Positions 8,924 through 17,467 are shown, numbered from the stretch's first letter. The stretch: 53,652 nucleotides of DNA from CAZTYI01 sp964466185 (GCA_964466185.1 CAYXMS010000005.1:1-53652); one strand, 5' to 3'. A program made the numbers and translations. Notes: generated by a model not told the origin, from the sequence alone.

Positions 8924-9571
8924 ATGTCTTTACAGTTTGTTGGTAAAAAGGCTGGTATGGCCCAGTTTTTTGGTAAAAATGGCGATTTGAAAGTAGGCAC
9001 TGTGCTAAAAATGGAGCCTATGGAAGTGGTTCAGTTAAAAAGCCAGGAAAAAGATGGCTATAAAGCTATTCAGCTGGGAGCTTTTGATGTTAAAGAAAAA
9101 GCTTTGAATAAACCTTTAAAAGGCCATTTTACCAAGCACAAAGCGTCTTTGAAAAGAAAGCTTAAAGAATCTGTAGTAGAAAAGACGGAAGAATATCAAG
9201 CCGGTCAGAAAATAGATATTAGCGGTTTTCAAGTTGGTGATTTTGTAGACGTTTCAGGAACTTCTAAAGGCAAGGGTTATCAGGGAGTGATGAAAAAGTA
9301 TGGTTTTGCTGGAGGCCCGGCTGCTCACGGCTCTGGTTTTCACCGCCATGCGGGTTCTACAGGGATGAGATCTACTCCTGGCAGATGTTTTCCGTTAGGT
9401 CCAAGAGCGAGCCGGATGGGAGGCAAAAAAGTGACCGTGCAAAGCTTGAGAGTTTTGCATGTAGATGTAGAAAAACAGTTTTTAATAGTAGAAGGTTCTG
9501 TGCCGGGAGCAAAACAGGGTGTGGTTTTAATAGCTCAAGCTAAGAAAAAAACTAATTGTCGGAACAAGTAA
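8924..9571 (+). CDS. rplC: 50S ribosomal protein L3
   Basis: L3 is an early-assembly 50S protein near the peptidyl transferase centre. The ATG at 8924 follows AGGAG (8914-8918) and gives 215 residues beginning MSLQFVGKKAGMAQFF; the open frame upstream to 8897 lacks a ribosome site and L3-like residues. The central loop YGFAGGPAAHGSGFHRHAGS and the following TPGRC...MGGKKVTVQSL are diagnostic. It is the first gene of the cluster: rpsJ, which precedes rplC in most bacteria, is absent here, as in chlamydiae. Confidence 0.96.
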   Translation: MSLQFVGKKAGMAQFFGKNGDLKVGTVLKMEPMEVVQLKSQEKDGYKAIQLGAFDVKEKALNKPLKGHFTKHKASLKRKLKESVVEKTEEYQAGQKIDISGFQVGDFVDVSGTSKGKGYQGVMKKYGFAGGPAAHGSGFHRHAGSTGMRSTPGRCFPLGPRASRMGGKKVTVQSLRVLHVDVEKQFLIVEGSVPGAKQGVVLIAQAKKKTNCRNK

Positions 9572-9585
9572 AAAGGAGATAGGCT

Positions 9586-10233
9586 GTGGCAGTGCTTAAA
9601 AAGTATGATTTGAATGGCAAGTCGACAGGAGAAGTGGAAATTGCCGATTCTCTTTTGCAAGGCAAGATATCGAGCCAGCTGGTGAAAGATTATTTAGTTG
9701 CTTTGCATGCTAACAAGCGTCAGTGGTCTGCGCATACTAAAGGACGGGGCGAAGTTAACAAAGCCAAACAAAAAGCCCAGGCTCAGAAGGGGCTTGGCCG
9801 TGCTCGTCATGGAATGCTGTCTGCTCCTCAGTTTAGGAAAGGAGGCGTTGTCCATGGTCCGAAAGCTAAGTTTAACCAGCATGTTAAAATTAACCGTAAG
9901 GCTAAAAAAGCTGTTATTTGTTCTTTGATAGTTGAAAAGGTTAAAGAACAGAAAGCTGTGGTTTTAACAGCAGTGGAGATTGAAAGTCCAAAGACTAAGT
10001 TGCTGGCTGATTTTTTTAAGAAAACAGATTTGGCGAAAGACAAAGTGCTGGTTTTAGCTTCTAAGAAAAATGATAATCTGTTTAAAAGCCTGCGCAACCT
10101 GCCTAAAAAGAATTTTTTCTATTTGAATCAGATTAATGGTTTTGAACTGGCCAACTGTCAGAAACTGGTATTTTTGGATTCAGCTATGGTAGATCTAGAT
10201 GCTGTTTTAAAAAGCAATAAATCGGGGAAATAA
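9586..10233 (+). CDS. rplD: 50S ribosomal protein L4
   Basis: L4 binds 23S rRNA and lines the exit tunnel through its extended loop. The protein is 215 residues and starts at GTG 9586 after AAAAGGAGAT. The segment QWSAHTKGRGEVNKAKQKA, then KGLGRARHGMLSAPQFRKGG, is the basic tunnel loop. FDSAMVDLDAVLKS-type residues close the C-terminus. It lies 14 bases after rplC and 6 before rplW in one operon. Confidence 0.94.
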   Translation: MAVLKKYDLNGKSTGEVEIADSLLQGKISSQLVKDYLVALHANKRQWSAHTKGRGEVNKAKQKAQAQKGLGRARHGMLSAPQFRKGGVVHGPKAKFNQHVKINRKAKKAVICSLIVEKVKEQKAVVLTAVEIESPKTKLLADFFKKTDLAKDKVLVLASKKNDNLFKSLRNLPKKNFFYLNQINGFELANCQKLVFLDSAMVDLDAVLKSNKSGK

Positions 10234-10239
10234 AAAATT

Positions 10240-10572
10240 ATGACGAAAAGCCCTTATGAGATTATTAAAAGTCGCCGTGTAACAGAAAAGGCTAATATGT
10301 TGCTGCATTTAAAAGACAGCAAGTCAAGCCGTAGTCTGGCTAAATATGAGAATCCCAAATATGTATTTATGGTGGACAAAAAATCTAACAAGACTGAAAT
10401 TAAAAAGGCTTTGGAAAAAATTTATGCGAAAAAGAACATAAAAGTAGTTTCTGTAAATACTATTTGTGTGAAACCTAAAGCCCGTCGTTTTCGTGGGCGC
10501 AAGGGAATGATGAAAGGTTTTAAAAAAGCTGTTGTGACTCTGCGTAAAAATGACAGCATAGACGAGGAATAA
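10240..10572 (+). CDS. rplW: 50S ribosomal protein L23
   Basis: L23 sits at the tunnel exit and docks SRP and trigger factor. The protein is 110 residues. SPYEIIKSRRVTEKA at the start and YVFMVDKKSNKTEIKKALE are conserved family signatures, followed by KVVSVNTICVKPKARRFRGRKG. It lies between rplD and rplB in the standard order. No abnormal features. Confidence 0.95.
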   Translation: MTKSPYEIIKSRRVTEKANMLLHLKDSKSSRSLAKYENPKYVFMVDKKSNKTEIKKALEKIYAKKNIKVVSVNTICVKPKARRFRGRKGMMKGFKKAVVTLRKNDSIDEE

Positions 10573-10588
10573 AAGAAGGCTAAAAATT

Positions 10589-11431
10589 ATGAGCAAAAAA
10601 TTTAATCCTGTAACTCCCAGTTTAAGAACTTTGGTGCTGCCGAGTTTTGATGAATTGGACATAAGGACCAAAGGCGGAGAAAAAAGCCTGCTGAGAAAGA
10701 AAAAACGGATTTCTGGCCGTAATAATAATGGCCATATTACTTGTCGTCATCGTGGTGGTGGGCATAAGAGGAAATATCGTATTATTGATTTTGTGCGCAG
10801 CAAGGAAAATATTTTAGCCAAAGTGGCATCTATTGAGTATGATCCGAACCGTTCTGCTTTTATTGCTCTTTTGCATTATGCTGATGGGGAAAAGAGCTAT
10901 ATTTTAGCGCCGCAGGGTTTGCGTGTAGGCGATAAGGTGCAGACATCGGACGAGAGTGAATTTGATGTAGGCTGCTGCATGCGTCTTAAGAAAATGCCGG
11001 TCGGTTCAATTGTCCACAATATTGAAATTAAGCCGGGAAGAGGTGGCAAGCTTGTGCGTTCTGCTGGTTTGTCTGCGCAGCTTTTAGCGCGCCGGGAAGG
11101 CTATGCAGCTATTAAGATGCCTTCTGGTGAAATCCGTTTGATTCATGAAAACTGTCGGGCTACGTTTGGTATTCTTTCTAATTTTGAAAACAATTTAAGA
11201 GTAGAAAGCAAAGCTGGTCGCAAGCGCTGGAGAGGTGTCCGTCCGACTGTTCGCGGTGTGGCTATGAACCCGATCGATCACCCTCACGGGGGAGGGGAAG
11301 GCCGCAGCAAGGGAAATCATCCAAAAACTCCTTGGTCCAAATCCTGTAAGGGAAAAAAGACTAGATGCGGTAAAAAAAGCCAAAAATGGATTATTAAGAA
11401 GCGTAAAAAGAAAAAGAAATTAGGCAGGTAG
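10589..11431 (+). CDS. rplB: 50S ribosomal protein L2
   Basis: L2 is the highly conserved 50S protein needed for subunit joining and peptidyl transfer. The protein is 280 residues. GRNNNGHITCRHRGGGHKR in the N-terminal OB domain and VAMNPIDHPHGGGEGRS at the C-terminus (containing the essential His of the HPHGGGEGR loop) are clear. The C-terminus is very basic (KKRKKKKKLGR). It is followed 8 bases later by rpsS. Confidence 0.97.
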   Translation: MSKKFNPVTPSLRTLVLPSFDELDIRTKGGEKSLLRKKKRISGRNNNGHITCRHRGGGHKRKYRIIDFVRSKENILAKVASIEYDPNRSAFIALLHYADGEKSYILAPQGLRVGDKVQTSDESEFDVGCCMRLKKMPVGSIVHNIEIKPGRGGKLVRSAGLSAQLLARREGYAAIKMPSGEIRLIHENCRATFGILSNFENNLRVESKAGRKRWRGVRPTVRGVAMNPIDHPHGGGEGRSKGNHPKTPWSKSCKGKKTRCGKKSQKWIIKKRKKKKKLGR

Positions 11432-11439
11432 GAAATTTT

Positions 11440-11748
11440 ATGGGAAGATCGCTTAAAAAAGGTCCTTTTGTGGATCATCATTTGACTAAAAAGATAGAAA
11501 AAATGAATCAGGCAGAAAAGAAAAATCCGATTAAGACTTGGTCCCGCCGTTCTTTAATTATACCTGATATGATTGGCCATACTTTTGAAGTGCATAACGG
11601 AAAAAAATTTGTTGTAGTATTTGTTTCAGAGAACATGGTGGGCCATTGTTTGGGAGAATTTGCTCCGACCAGAACTTTTAAAGGCCATCCTTTGAATAAG
11701 AAAACGAAGGAAGAAGGAGCTGCTAAGAAAGGAGCTGCCAAGAAATGA
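11440..11748 (+). CDS. rpsS: 30S ribosomal protein S19, with Lys/Ala tail
   Basis: S19 pairs with S13 in the 30S head and binds 16S rRNA. The protein is 102 residues. SLKKGPFVDHHLTKKI and GHTFEVHNGKKFVVVFV are diagnostic, with GEFAPTRTFKGH near the end. The last ~14 residues (EEGAAKKGAAKK) extend beyond the usual ~88-92-residue family length and form a Lys/Ala-rich tail. The TGA stop overlaps the rplV ATG (ATGA at 11745-11748), indicating translational coupling. Confidence 0.95.
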   Translation: MGRSLKKGPFVDHHLTKKIEKMNQAEKKNPIKTWSRRSLIIPDMIGHTFEVHNGKKFVVVFVSENMVGHCLGEFAPTRTFKGHPLNKKTKEEGAAKKGAAKK

Positions 11749-12080
11749 AAACAGTAAAAGCAATGACTAAATATGTCAGGATCAGCCCTAAAAAAGCATT
11801 TTTAGCTGCTGGTTTAATTCGCGGTTTAAAAGCACAAGAGGCTCTTGTGCAGCTGAAGTTTTCCAGTTTAAAAGGCGCCCGCCATTTATTAAAAACATTA
11901 AAAAGCGCAATTGCCAATGCTGAGACTAGAGAAGACTGGAAAAGGGAAACTCTAACAGTTTCAGAGGTTAGAGTGGACGAAGGACTTAGGCTGAAAAGAG
12001 CGAAAGCCAGATCTCGCGGCAGTCAGGTTCCGGTGATCAAGAGGACTAGTCATTTTACGGTTGTGCTCAAACAGGTGTAA
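11745..12080 (+). CDS. rplV: 50S ribosomal protein L22
   Basis: L22 contacts all domains of 23S rRNA and its hairpin lines the tunnel constriction. The protein is 111 residues. YVRISPKKAFLAAGLIRG at the start and the C-terminal hairpin RLKRAKARSRGSQVPVIKRT are standard. The start overlaps the rpsS stop by four bases. The length is normal. Confidence 0.95.
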   Translation: MKTVKAMTKYVRISPKKAFLAAGLIRGLKAQEALVQLKFSSLKGARHLLKTLKSAIANAETREDWKRETLTVSEVRVDEGLRLKRAKARSRGSQVPVIKRTSHFTVVLKQV

Positions 12081-12092
12081 GAGAGGAAAAAT

Positions 12093-12725
12093 ATGGGACA
12101 AAAAGTATCGCCTACAGGTTTTCGTTTAGTGACTCGCAAAAAGTGGCTGTCTAGCTGGTTTGCCAATAAAAAAGAATTTGGGGATTTGCTGGCGCAAGAC
12201 CGTTTGATCCGCAATTTTTTAAAGGCCAAGTCTTTTTGCGTAGGGGCGTCTAGATTTAGTATTAAGCGAATGAGCGGTAAAATAGAAGTTACGATTCATA
12301 CAGCCCGTCCGGGGCTTGTGATTGGCAAGCGCGGAGCTGATATTGAAACCTTGAAAAAAGAGCTTAAAAAGCTGACTGGTTCTGAGGTTTGGATTGAAGT
12401 AGAAGAAGTTAAGAGGCCTGATTTAGAAGCTCAGTTAGTGGCTGATTCTTTGGCTAAGCAGCTGCAGCGTCGCATGCCTTATAAAAGAATTATGAAAAAA
12501 GCTTTGCAGGCGTCTATGGATGCCGGGGCGTTAGGGGTTAAGCTGCAACTTTCCGGCCGTTTGGGCGGTGCTGAAATTGCACGTACGGAAGGGTATAAAA
12601 GAGGAAAGATTCCTTTGCATACTCTGCGTGCTAATATTGACTATGCCGATTCTCGGGCGGAAACTACTTATGGGACTATAGGCGTAAAAGTTTGGATTAA
12701 TAAAGGCGAAGAGCCGATTGCATAA
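12093..12725 (+). CDS. rpsC: 30S ribosomal protein S3
   Basis: S3 forms part of the mRNA entry tunnel of the 30S subunit. The protein is 210 residues. MGQKVSPTGFRL opens the protein, a KH domain has GLVIGKRGADIETLKKEL, and the C-terminal domain carries GRLGGAEIARTEGYKRGKIP. It follows rplV by 12 bases and precedes rplP by 19. No unusual features. Confidence 0.96.
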   Translation: MGQKVSPTGFRLVTRKKWLSSWFANKKEFGDLLAQDRLIRNFLKAKSFCVGASRFSIKRMSGKIEVTIHTARPGLVIGKRGADIETLKKELKKLTGSEVWIEVEEVKRPDLEAQLVADSLAKQLQRRMPYKRIMKKALQASMDAGALGVKLQLSGRLGGAEIARTEGYKRGKIPLHTLRANIDYADSRAETTYGTIGVKVWINKGEEPIA

Positions 12726-12744
12726 CAGATAGGGAGAAGAGATT

Positions 12745-13164
12745 ATGCCAATGCAGCCAGGTAAAACGAAATATCGCAAGTGTCAAAAAGGCCAATTTGC
12801 TGGACTGACTAAAGGGGGTGGCTTTGTTGAATTTGGAGATTTTGGTATGCAGGCCCAGGAAAGGGGCTGGATTACAGCGCGGCAGATAGAAGCTTGTCGT
12901 GTGGCAATCAATCGCCATTTGAACCGCAAGGGAAAAGTCTGGATCCGTATTTTTCCGGACAAACCGGTGACTAAAAAACCGGCTGAGACTCGTATGGGAA
13001 AGGGAAAAGGCGGAACAGATCAGTGGGTTGCGGTAGTTAAACCGGGCCGGGTGTTATTTGAAGTTGGGGGTTCTAATAAGAAAGAAGCGCAAACAGCTTT
13101 AAGGCTGGCTTCTGCAAAGCTGGGACTTAAGACCCGTTTTGTTGAACGGATTGAGCGCGTGTAA
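12745..13164 (+). CDS. rplP: 50S ribosomal protein L16
   Basis: L16 organises the A-site region of the 50S subunit. The protein is 139 residues. MPMQPGKTKYRKCQKGQF, GFVEFGDFGMQAQERGWIT and RMGKGKGGTDQWVAVVKPGR are family signatures. The gene order rpsC-rplP-rpmC is universal. The length is normal. Confidence 0.96.
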   Translation: MPMQPGKTKYRKCQKGQFAGLTKGGGFVEFGDFGMQAQERGWITARQIEACRVAINRHLNRKGKVWIRIFPDKPVTKKPAETRMGKGKGGTDQWVAVVKPGRVLFEVGGSNKKEAQTALRLASAKLGLKTRFVERIERV

Positions 13165-13188
13165 AGTATATAGACAAAGGAAAGAAAT

Positions 13189-13395
13189 ATGTCGCACATG
13201 CAGGAAATGAAGGATTTAACCGAAGAGCAGTTACAAGCTCTTTTGGCTGATTTAAATCAGGAAATTTATGATTTGAAATGTCAGCTCTCAGCTGCGCGCA
13301 AACTGGAAAAGCCGCACCTTTTAAAAGAAAAGAAAAAAGACCGTGCGCGGGTACTTTTTATATTAGCAGAAAAAAAGAGGTTAGTTAAGTCATGA
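13189..13395 (+). CDS. rpmC: 50S ribosomal protein L29
   Basis: L29 is a small two-helix 50S protein near the tunnel exit. The protein is 68 residues. LTEEQLQALLADLNQEIYDL and the later RARVLFILAEKK match the helical hairpin. The TGA stop overlaps the rpsQ ATG at 13392-13395. Weak sequence conservation is usual for L29, but position makes the call safe. Confidence 0.93.
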   Translation: MSHMQEMKDLTEEQLQALLADLNQEIYDLKCQLSAARKLEKPHLLKEKKKDRARVLFILAEKKRLVKS

Positions 13396-13622
13396 GAACA
13401 CAGCGTAAGATTTTAGAAGGCGTAGTTGTTTCCAGTAAAATGAGCAAGACGGCGATCGTCAGGGTTGTCAGCAGGTTCCGACATCCTAAATATAACAAGT
13501 TAGTGAAAAGAAGTAAAAAATACTATGCCCATGCAAATATGCAAGTTAAAGAGGGGCAGGCGGTCAGGATTAGACATTGCCGTCCTCTTTCTAAAACCAA
13601 AAGATGGATAGTTATAGGGTAG
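13392..13622 (+). CDS. rpsQ: 30S ribosomal protein S17
   Basis: S17 is a primary 16S rRNA-binding OB-fold protein. The protein is 76 residues. EGVVVSSKMSKTAIVRV, then RHPKYNKLVKRSKKYYAHA and IRHCRPLSKTKRW, are diagnostic. It starts within the rpmC stop codon and is followed 9 bases later by rplN. Confidence 0.95.
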   Translation: MRTQRKILEGVVVSSKMSKTAIVRVVSRFRHPKYNKLVKRSKKYYAHANMQVKEGQAVRIRHCRPLSKTKRWIVIG

Positions 13623-13631
13623 GTAAAGGAT

Positions 13632-14000
13632 ATGATTCAACAAGAAACAGAATTAGCAGTAGCGGACAATAGCGGAGCTCGCAAGGTAAAGTGTTTTAAA
13701 GTTTTGGGCGGCAGCAAAAAAAGATATGCCCAAGCGGGCAGTATTATTGTCTGTTCGGTAAAAGAGGCTGATCCGCATAGCAGTATTAAAAAGGGATCTA
13801 TAGTGAAAGCTGTAGTTGTCAGAACTAAAAATTTTATTCGCAGGCCTGATGGTTCTAAGCTGCGTTTTTATGATAACAGCTGTGTTATATTAGGCGATAA
13901 AAATGAGCCTAAGGGAACTAGGATTTTTGGACCGATTGTCAGGGAGTTAAGGCATAAAGGTTTTTTAAAGATCTGTTCATTGGCGCCAGAAGTAATTTAA
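13632..14000 (+). CDS. rplN: 50S ribosomal protein L14
   Basis: L14 lies at the subunit interface beside the sarcin-ricin loop region. The protein is 122 residues. MIQQETELAVADNSGARKVK opens the protein, followed by SIIVCSVKEA and DNSCVILGDKNEPKGTRIFG, all highly conserved. Length and order are standard. Confidence 0.97.
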   Translation: MIQQETELAVADNSGARKVKCFKVLGGSKKRYAQAGSIIVCSVKEADPHSSIKKGSIVKAVVVRTKNFIRRPDGSKLRFYDNSCVILGDKNEPKGTRIFGPIVRELRHKGFLKICSLAPEVI

Positions 14001-14032
14001 AGCAGAAGTAATTTATTAGAGGGATCTAAGTT

Positions 14033-14377
14033 ATGAGCAAGTGGATTTGTAAAGGAGATAAGGTAATTGTAATTACTGGTAATGACAAGGGCAAGACAGG
14101 AGACGTTTTGGCTCGTCGTAAGGACAGGGTCTTGGTACAGGGTGTAAACGTTCGTAAACGCCATGTTAAAAAATCCCAAGAGACGCAGAACGCACAGATT
14201 TTATCGATTGAAAGGGCGGTGAATGTTTCCAATGTTGCTTTATGCGACAAAGAAGGCAGCAGGATTAAAGTTAAGGTTAAACAAAAAAATGGTAAAAATG
14301 CCGAACTGGTATATGAGAAAAACGGCAAAGAAGTATTGTTTAGAGCATTAAAAAAGAAAAAGAAAGGCGGCAAGTAA
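14033..14377 (+). CDS. rplX: 50S ribosomal protein L24
   Basis: L24 initiates 50S assembly. The protein is 114 residues. The KOW motif is near the N-terminus (CKGDKVIVITGNDKGKTGDV), followed by VQGVNVRKRHVKKSQ. The C-terminus is Lys-rich (ALKKKKKGGK). It lies 32 bases after rplN and 3 before rplE. Confidence 0.96.
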   Translation: MSKWICKGDKVIVITGNDKGKTGDVLARRKDRVLVQGVNVRKRHVKKSQETQNAQILSIERAVNVSNVALCDKEGSRIKVKVKQKNGKNAELVYEKNGKEVLFRALKKKKKGGK

Positions 14378-14380
14378 GTT

Positions 14381-14929
14381 ATGTCCAGGTTGCAAGAAAA
14401 ATTTAACAAAGAGATTTTGTCTCAATTAAAGCAGCGTTTTTCTGAAAAAAATGTTATGCAGTTGCCTAGGCTAAAAAAAATTATTATCAGCATGGGGGTA
14501 GCGGAAGCTGCTCAAGACAAGAGTTTTTTACAGCAGCATATTGAAGAGCTGACCATGATTTCTTCTCAAAAACCGGTTATTATCAAAGCCAAGAAAGCAA
14601 TTTCTAATTTCAAGTTGAAAGTGGGACAAGTAATTGGTTTAAAAGTAACTTTGCGTAAAAAAAGAATGTATGATTTTTTAGACCGCTTTTGTAATATTGT
14701 CTGTCCTCGTATTCGTGATTTTCGCGGTTTTAAAGAGCGGGGAGATGGTAAAGGCAATTATAGTTTAGGAATTGAAGACCAGCAAGTGTTTCCTGAAGTG
14801 GATTTGGACAAAGTCAAGCGAGTGCAAGGTATGAATATCACCTTAGTAACTTCCACTTCTGATGATGCAGAGTCTAAAGAGTTGTTAACTTTGCTGGGCT
14901 TTCCTTTAAAAAAATCTAAAGAGAGTTAA
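14381..14929 (+). CDS. rplE: 50S ribosomal protein L5
   Basis: L5 binds 5S rRNA and contacts P-site tRNA. The protein is 182 residues. PRLKKIIISMGVAEAAQD, then NFKLKVGQVIGLKVTLRKK and CPRIRDFRGFKERGDGKGNY, are signatures of the family. The next gene is rpsH: rpsN (S14), which usually lies between them, is missing here, as in chlamydiae. Confidence 0.96.
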   Translation: MSRLQEKFNKEILSQLKQRFSEKNVMQLPRLKKIIISMGVAEAAQDKSFLQQHIEELTMISSQKPVIIKAKKAISNFKLKVGQVIGLKVTLRKKRMYDFLDRFCNIVCPRIRDFRGFKERGDGKGNYSLGIEDQQVFPEVDLDKVKRVQGMNITLVTSTSDDAESKELLTLLGFPLKKSKES

Positions 14930-14945
14930 TCGGAGAAAATAAAAT

Positions 14946-15335
14946 ATGACATTTAACGATCCAATTGCCGAGCTTTTGAACAAGATTGTAAATGCTGGAA
15001 AAGCGGAGCATCGCTATGTGGATATTAGAAGCAGCAAAGCCAAATTGGCTATTATTCAGATTTTAAAAGAGCAGGGTTTTGTTCAAAGGTTTTTACCGAA
15101 AGAAAAATCTTTTGTGCGGATTTTTTTGAAATATCACAAAAACCGCCAGCCTGCCATTAGAGGACTGAAGAGGGTATCTTCTCCTGGTATGCGTGTTTAT
15201 GCCGGCAGGGACAAATTGCCGAAAGTGCAAAGCGGTTTGGGCGTAGCGATCATATCTACTTCTAAGGGAGTAATGGATGATGAAAAAGCGCGCGAGAACG
15301 GTTTGGGCGGAGAAGTTTTATGTTATGTATGGTAG
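14946..15335 (+). CDS. rpsH: 30S ribosomal protein S8
   Basis: S8 binds the central domain of 16S rRNA and, in many bacteria, represses this operon. The protein is 129 residues. DPIAELLNKIVNAGKAEHRY at the start and the C-terminal RVSSPGMRVYAGRDKLPKV, then GLGVAIISTSKGVM, are standard. It ends 9 bases before rplF. The S8 repressor site has not been looked for in detail. Confidence 0.96.
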   Translation: MTFNDPIAELLNKIVNAGKAEHRYVDIRSSKAKLAIIQILKEQGFVQRFLPKEKSFVRIFLKYHKNRQPAIRGLKRVSSPGMRVYAGRDKLPKVQSGLGVAIISTSKGVMDDEKARENGLGGEVLCYVW

Positions 15336-15344
15336 AGGAGTATT

Positions 15345-15896
15345 ATGTCAAGACTAGCTAAAAAAGCGATAGCGCTTCCTAAAGGAGTAGAAGTTAAGAT
15401 TAGCAAAGATGGGGTGATGGTTAAAGGGCCGAAGGGTTCTTTATCCCGCAAACTGTATGAAGGAATAGCTGCTAAGGTCAGTGAAGATGGAATCATGGTG
15501 ACACAGGAAGGCAGGAAAATCTCTAAAGCCATGCTTGGGCTTTACTGGGCTTTAATCAGGAATATGGTAGAGGGCGTCAGTAAAGGATTTGAAAAAAGAC
15601 TGTCTTTGGTAGGTGTTGGTTTTCGTGCTTCTGTACGCGGCCGTGATTTGGATTTGCAGATTGGCTATTCTCATCCGACCTGTTTAAAAATTCCAGAGGA
15701 GTTGCAGGTAAAAGTAGATCCTAAGGCTTTGGAAATTATTATTACCGGCATTGACAAGCAACTAGTTGGCGGCTTTGCTGCTGATGTACGCAGTTTGCGC
15801 AAGCCGGAGCCTTATAAAGGCAAAGGCATTCGTTATACCGGTGAGTATGTACGTAAGAAAGCGGGCAAATCTGCGAAGTCTGCATCTGCAGGTTAA
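15345..15896 (+). CDS. rplF: 50S ribosomal protein L6
   Basis: L6 lies at the factor-binding side of the 50S subunit. The protein is 183 residues and made of two repeated domains. MVEGVSKGFEKRLSLVGVGF in the middle and KPEPYKGKGIRYTGEYVRKK near the end are diagnostic. The C-terminal AGKSAKSASAG is a short, low-complexity tail. Confidence 0.96.
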   Translation: MSRLAKKAIALPKGVEVKISKDGVMVKGPKGSLSRKLYEGIAAKVSEDGIMVTQEGRKISKAMLGLYWALIRNMVEGVSKGFEKRLSLVGVGFRASVRGRDLDLQIGYSHPTCLKIPEELQVKVDPKALEIIITGIDKQLVGGFAADVRSLRKPEPYKGKGIRYTGEYVRKKAGKSAKSASAG

Positions 15897-15928
15897 TTTA
15901 TGAGAAGAGATAAGTAAAAGAGGAAAAA

Positions 15929-16288
15929 ATGGAAAACAATCTTTTAAAAAGAAACCAGTCTAGAAAAAGGCGCAATTATCACGTTAAAAACAGTTTGAAA
16001 AGCCGTTTTCGTCTGCGTGTAAGTAAGAGCAACAAGCATATTTCTGCCCAGTTGATTGACAGAGAACAAAGGCGTACTTTAGCGTCTATAGGTACTTTTT
16101 CCAAAAAATTTACCGGCGCTCAGAAAAAAAAATCAAAAGAATCTGCTGCTGTGGTAGGCGAGGAAATAGCTAAGATTGCGTTGGAAAAGCAGATTAAGGA
16201 AGTGGCTTTTGATCGTGGCCGTTTTAAATATCATGGACTGATTGCTATTTTAGCAGATGCGGCCCGCAAGACAGGTTTAAAATTTTAA
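15929..16288 (+). CDS. rplR: 50S ribosomal protein L18
   Basis: L18 binds 5S rRNA together with L5. The protein is 119 residues. FRLRVSKSNKHISAQLIDRE and the C-terminal AFDRGRFKYHGLIAILADA are standard. The N-terminal ENNLLKRNQSRKRRNYHVKN is basic, as is common in the family. It starts at ATG 15929 after AAGAGGAAAAA. Confidence 0.94.
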   Translation: MENNLLKRNQSRKRRNYHVKNSLKSRFRLRVSKSNKHISAQLIDREQRRTLASIGTFSKKFTGAQKKKSKESAAVVGEEIAKIALEKQIKEVAFDRGRFKYHGLIAILADAARKTGLKF

Positions 16289-16305
16289 ATTGGGAATATG
16301 AGGAC

Positions 16306-16818
16306 ATGTTAAAAAAAGGCGAAAGAAGACAAGATCAGGCGGAAAAAGAATTAGATGAAAAGGTGCTTTATATTAACCGCAGCACAAAAGTTGTCAAAGG
16401 CGGCCGTAAATTTAATTTTTCGGCGCTGATTTTGGTTGGCGACCGTCAAGGGCATGTTGGCTTTGGTTTTGGTAAAGCTAACGAGGTGTCTGATGCAATC
16501 CGCAAAGGAACGGAACAGGCTCGTAAAAATATTTTTACTTTTGAGATGGAAGGCGATACGATTCCTCATGAAATTATTGTACAATGGGATGGCGCTGAAG
16601 TAATGTTGAAGCCGGCGCGTGAAGGCCGGGGCATTATTGCCGGTTCGATTGTACGTTCTATTTTAGAGTTGGCAGGAATCAAGGATGTAGTGGCCAAAAG
16701 TTTGGGTTCTAATAATCCGATGAATCAGGTCAGAGCTACAATTAAGGCTTTAAAAAGTTTAACAAATCGCGAACAAGTGCTTTCTTTAAGGGGCGCGGGC
16801 AAAGAGGAAACAGAATAA
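16306..16818 (+). CDS. rpsE: 30S ribosomal protein S5
   Basis: S5 forms part of the mRNA entry tunnel and affects decoding accuracy. The protein is 170 residues. VLYINRSTKVVKGGRKFNFS, LVGDRQGHVGFGFGKANEV and LAGIKDVVAKSLGSNNPMN are diagnostic. It ends one base before rplO: rpmD (L30), usually between them, is absent. Confidence 0.96.
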   Translation: MLKKGERRQDQAEKELDEKVLYINRSTKVVKGGRKFNFSALILVGDRQGHVGFGFGKANEVSDAIRKGTEQARKNIFTFEMEGDTIPHEIIVQWDGAEVMLKPAREGRGIIAGSIVRSILELAGIKDVVAKSLGSNNPMNQVRATIKALKSLTNREQVLSLRGAGKEETE

Positions 16819-16819
16819 T

Positions 16820-17467
16820 ATGACAGAACTTTTCCAATTAAAAAATACTAGTGTGAAACGTAAAAACGTGCAGCGTGTCGGAAGAGGTCCGGGTTCTGGC
16901 CGGGGAAAAACTTCTTGTCGCGGGCATAAAGGCGCTAAAAGCCGCAGCGGATATAGGCATAGATATGGCTATGAGGGCGGGCAGGGCCGTCTTTTTACTA
17001 GGCTGCCTAACAGAGGCTTTACCCGAGGCCGCCATTTAAGGCCTTTTTATGAGCTTAATTTAGGTAAGTTTTCCAAGTTTTTTCAGGATGGAGAAATTGT
17101 TTCTTTGGAAAGTTTGCAAGAAAAAAAGTTGATTTCCAAAGATAAATTTTACGGTTTGAAAATTTTGGCCAATGGCGAACTTGAGATGAAGCCTAAAAAA
17201 GTTATTGCCAATGCTATTTCGGCGGCGGCCCATGAAAAACTGCAAAAATTAAATATTGAATTAGAGCTGGTAGGCAAAAAATCTGCCGCTTCTGATAAAG
17301 CGGAAAAAAATGAGCCGGCAGAGAAAAGCAAAAAGCCGGTATCTAAAAAAACTGAGAAGGTAAAAGCTGCACCCAAAACTGTTAAAAAGACAGTTAAGAA
17401 AAAAGCGGCTATTTCAAAAGGGCAAGACAGTAAAAAAGCCAAAAACACTAAAAAAGGCCAAGCATAG
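16820..17467 (+). CDS. rplO: 50S ribosomal protein L15 with a long Lys/Ala-rich C-terminal tail
   Basis: L15 is a late-assembly 50S protein. Residues 1 to ~150 are a normal L15, with RVGRGPGSGRGKTSCRGHKG and RGFTRGRHLRPFYELNLGK. The protein is 215 residues, about 70 longer than usual L15. The extra C-terminus (about residues 152-215) is low-complexity Lys/Ala/Ser, with repeats such as KKPVSKKTEKVKAA and KKTVKKKAAISKG, resembling histone H1-like tails. secY follows 6 bases later. The tail's role is unknown. Confidence 0.94.
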   Translation: MTELFQLKNTSVKRKNVQRVGRGPGSGRGKTSCRGHKGAKSRSGYRHRYGYEGGQGRLFTRLPNRGFTRGRHLRPFYELNLGKFSKFFQDGEIVSLESLQEKKLISKDKFYGLKILANGELEMKPKKVIANAISAAAHEKLQKLNIELELVGKKSAASDKAEKNEPAEKSKKPVSKKTEKVKAAPKTVKKTVKKKAAISKGQDSKKAKNTKKGQA

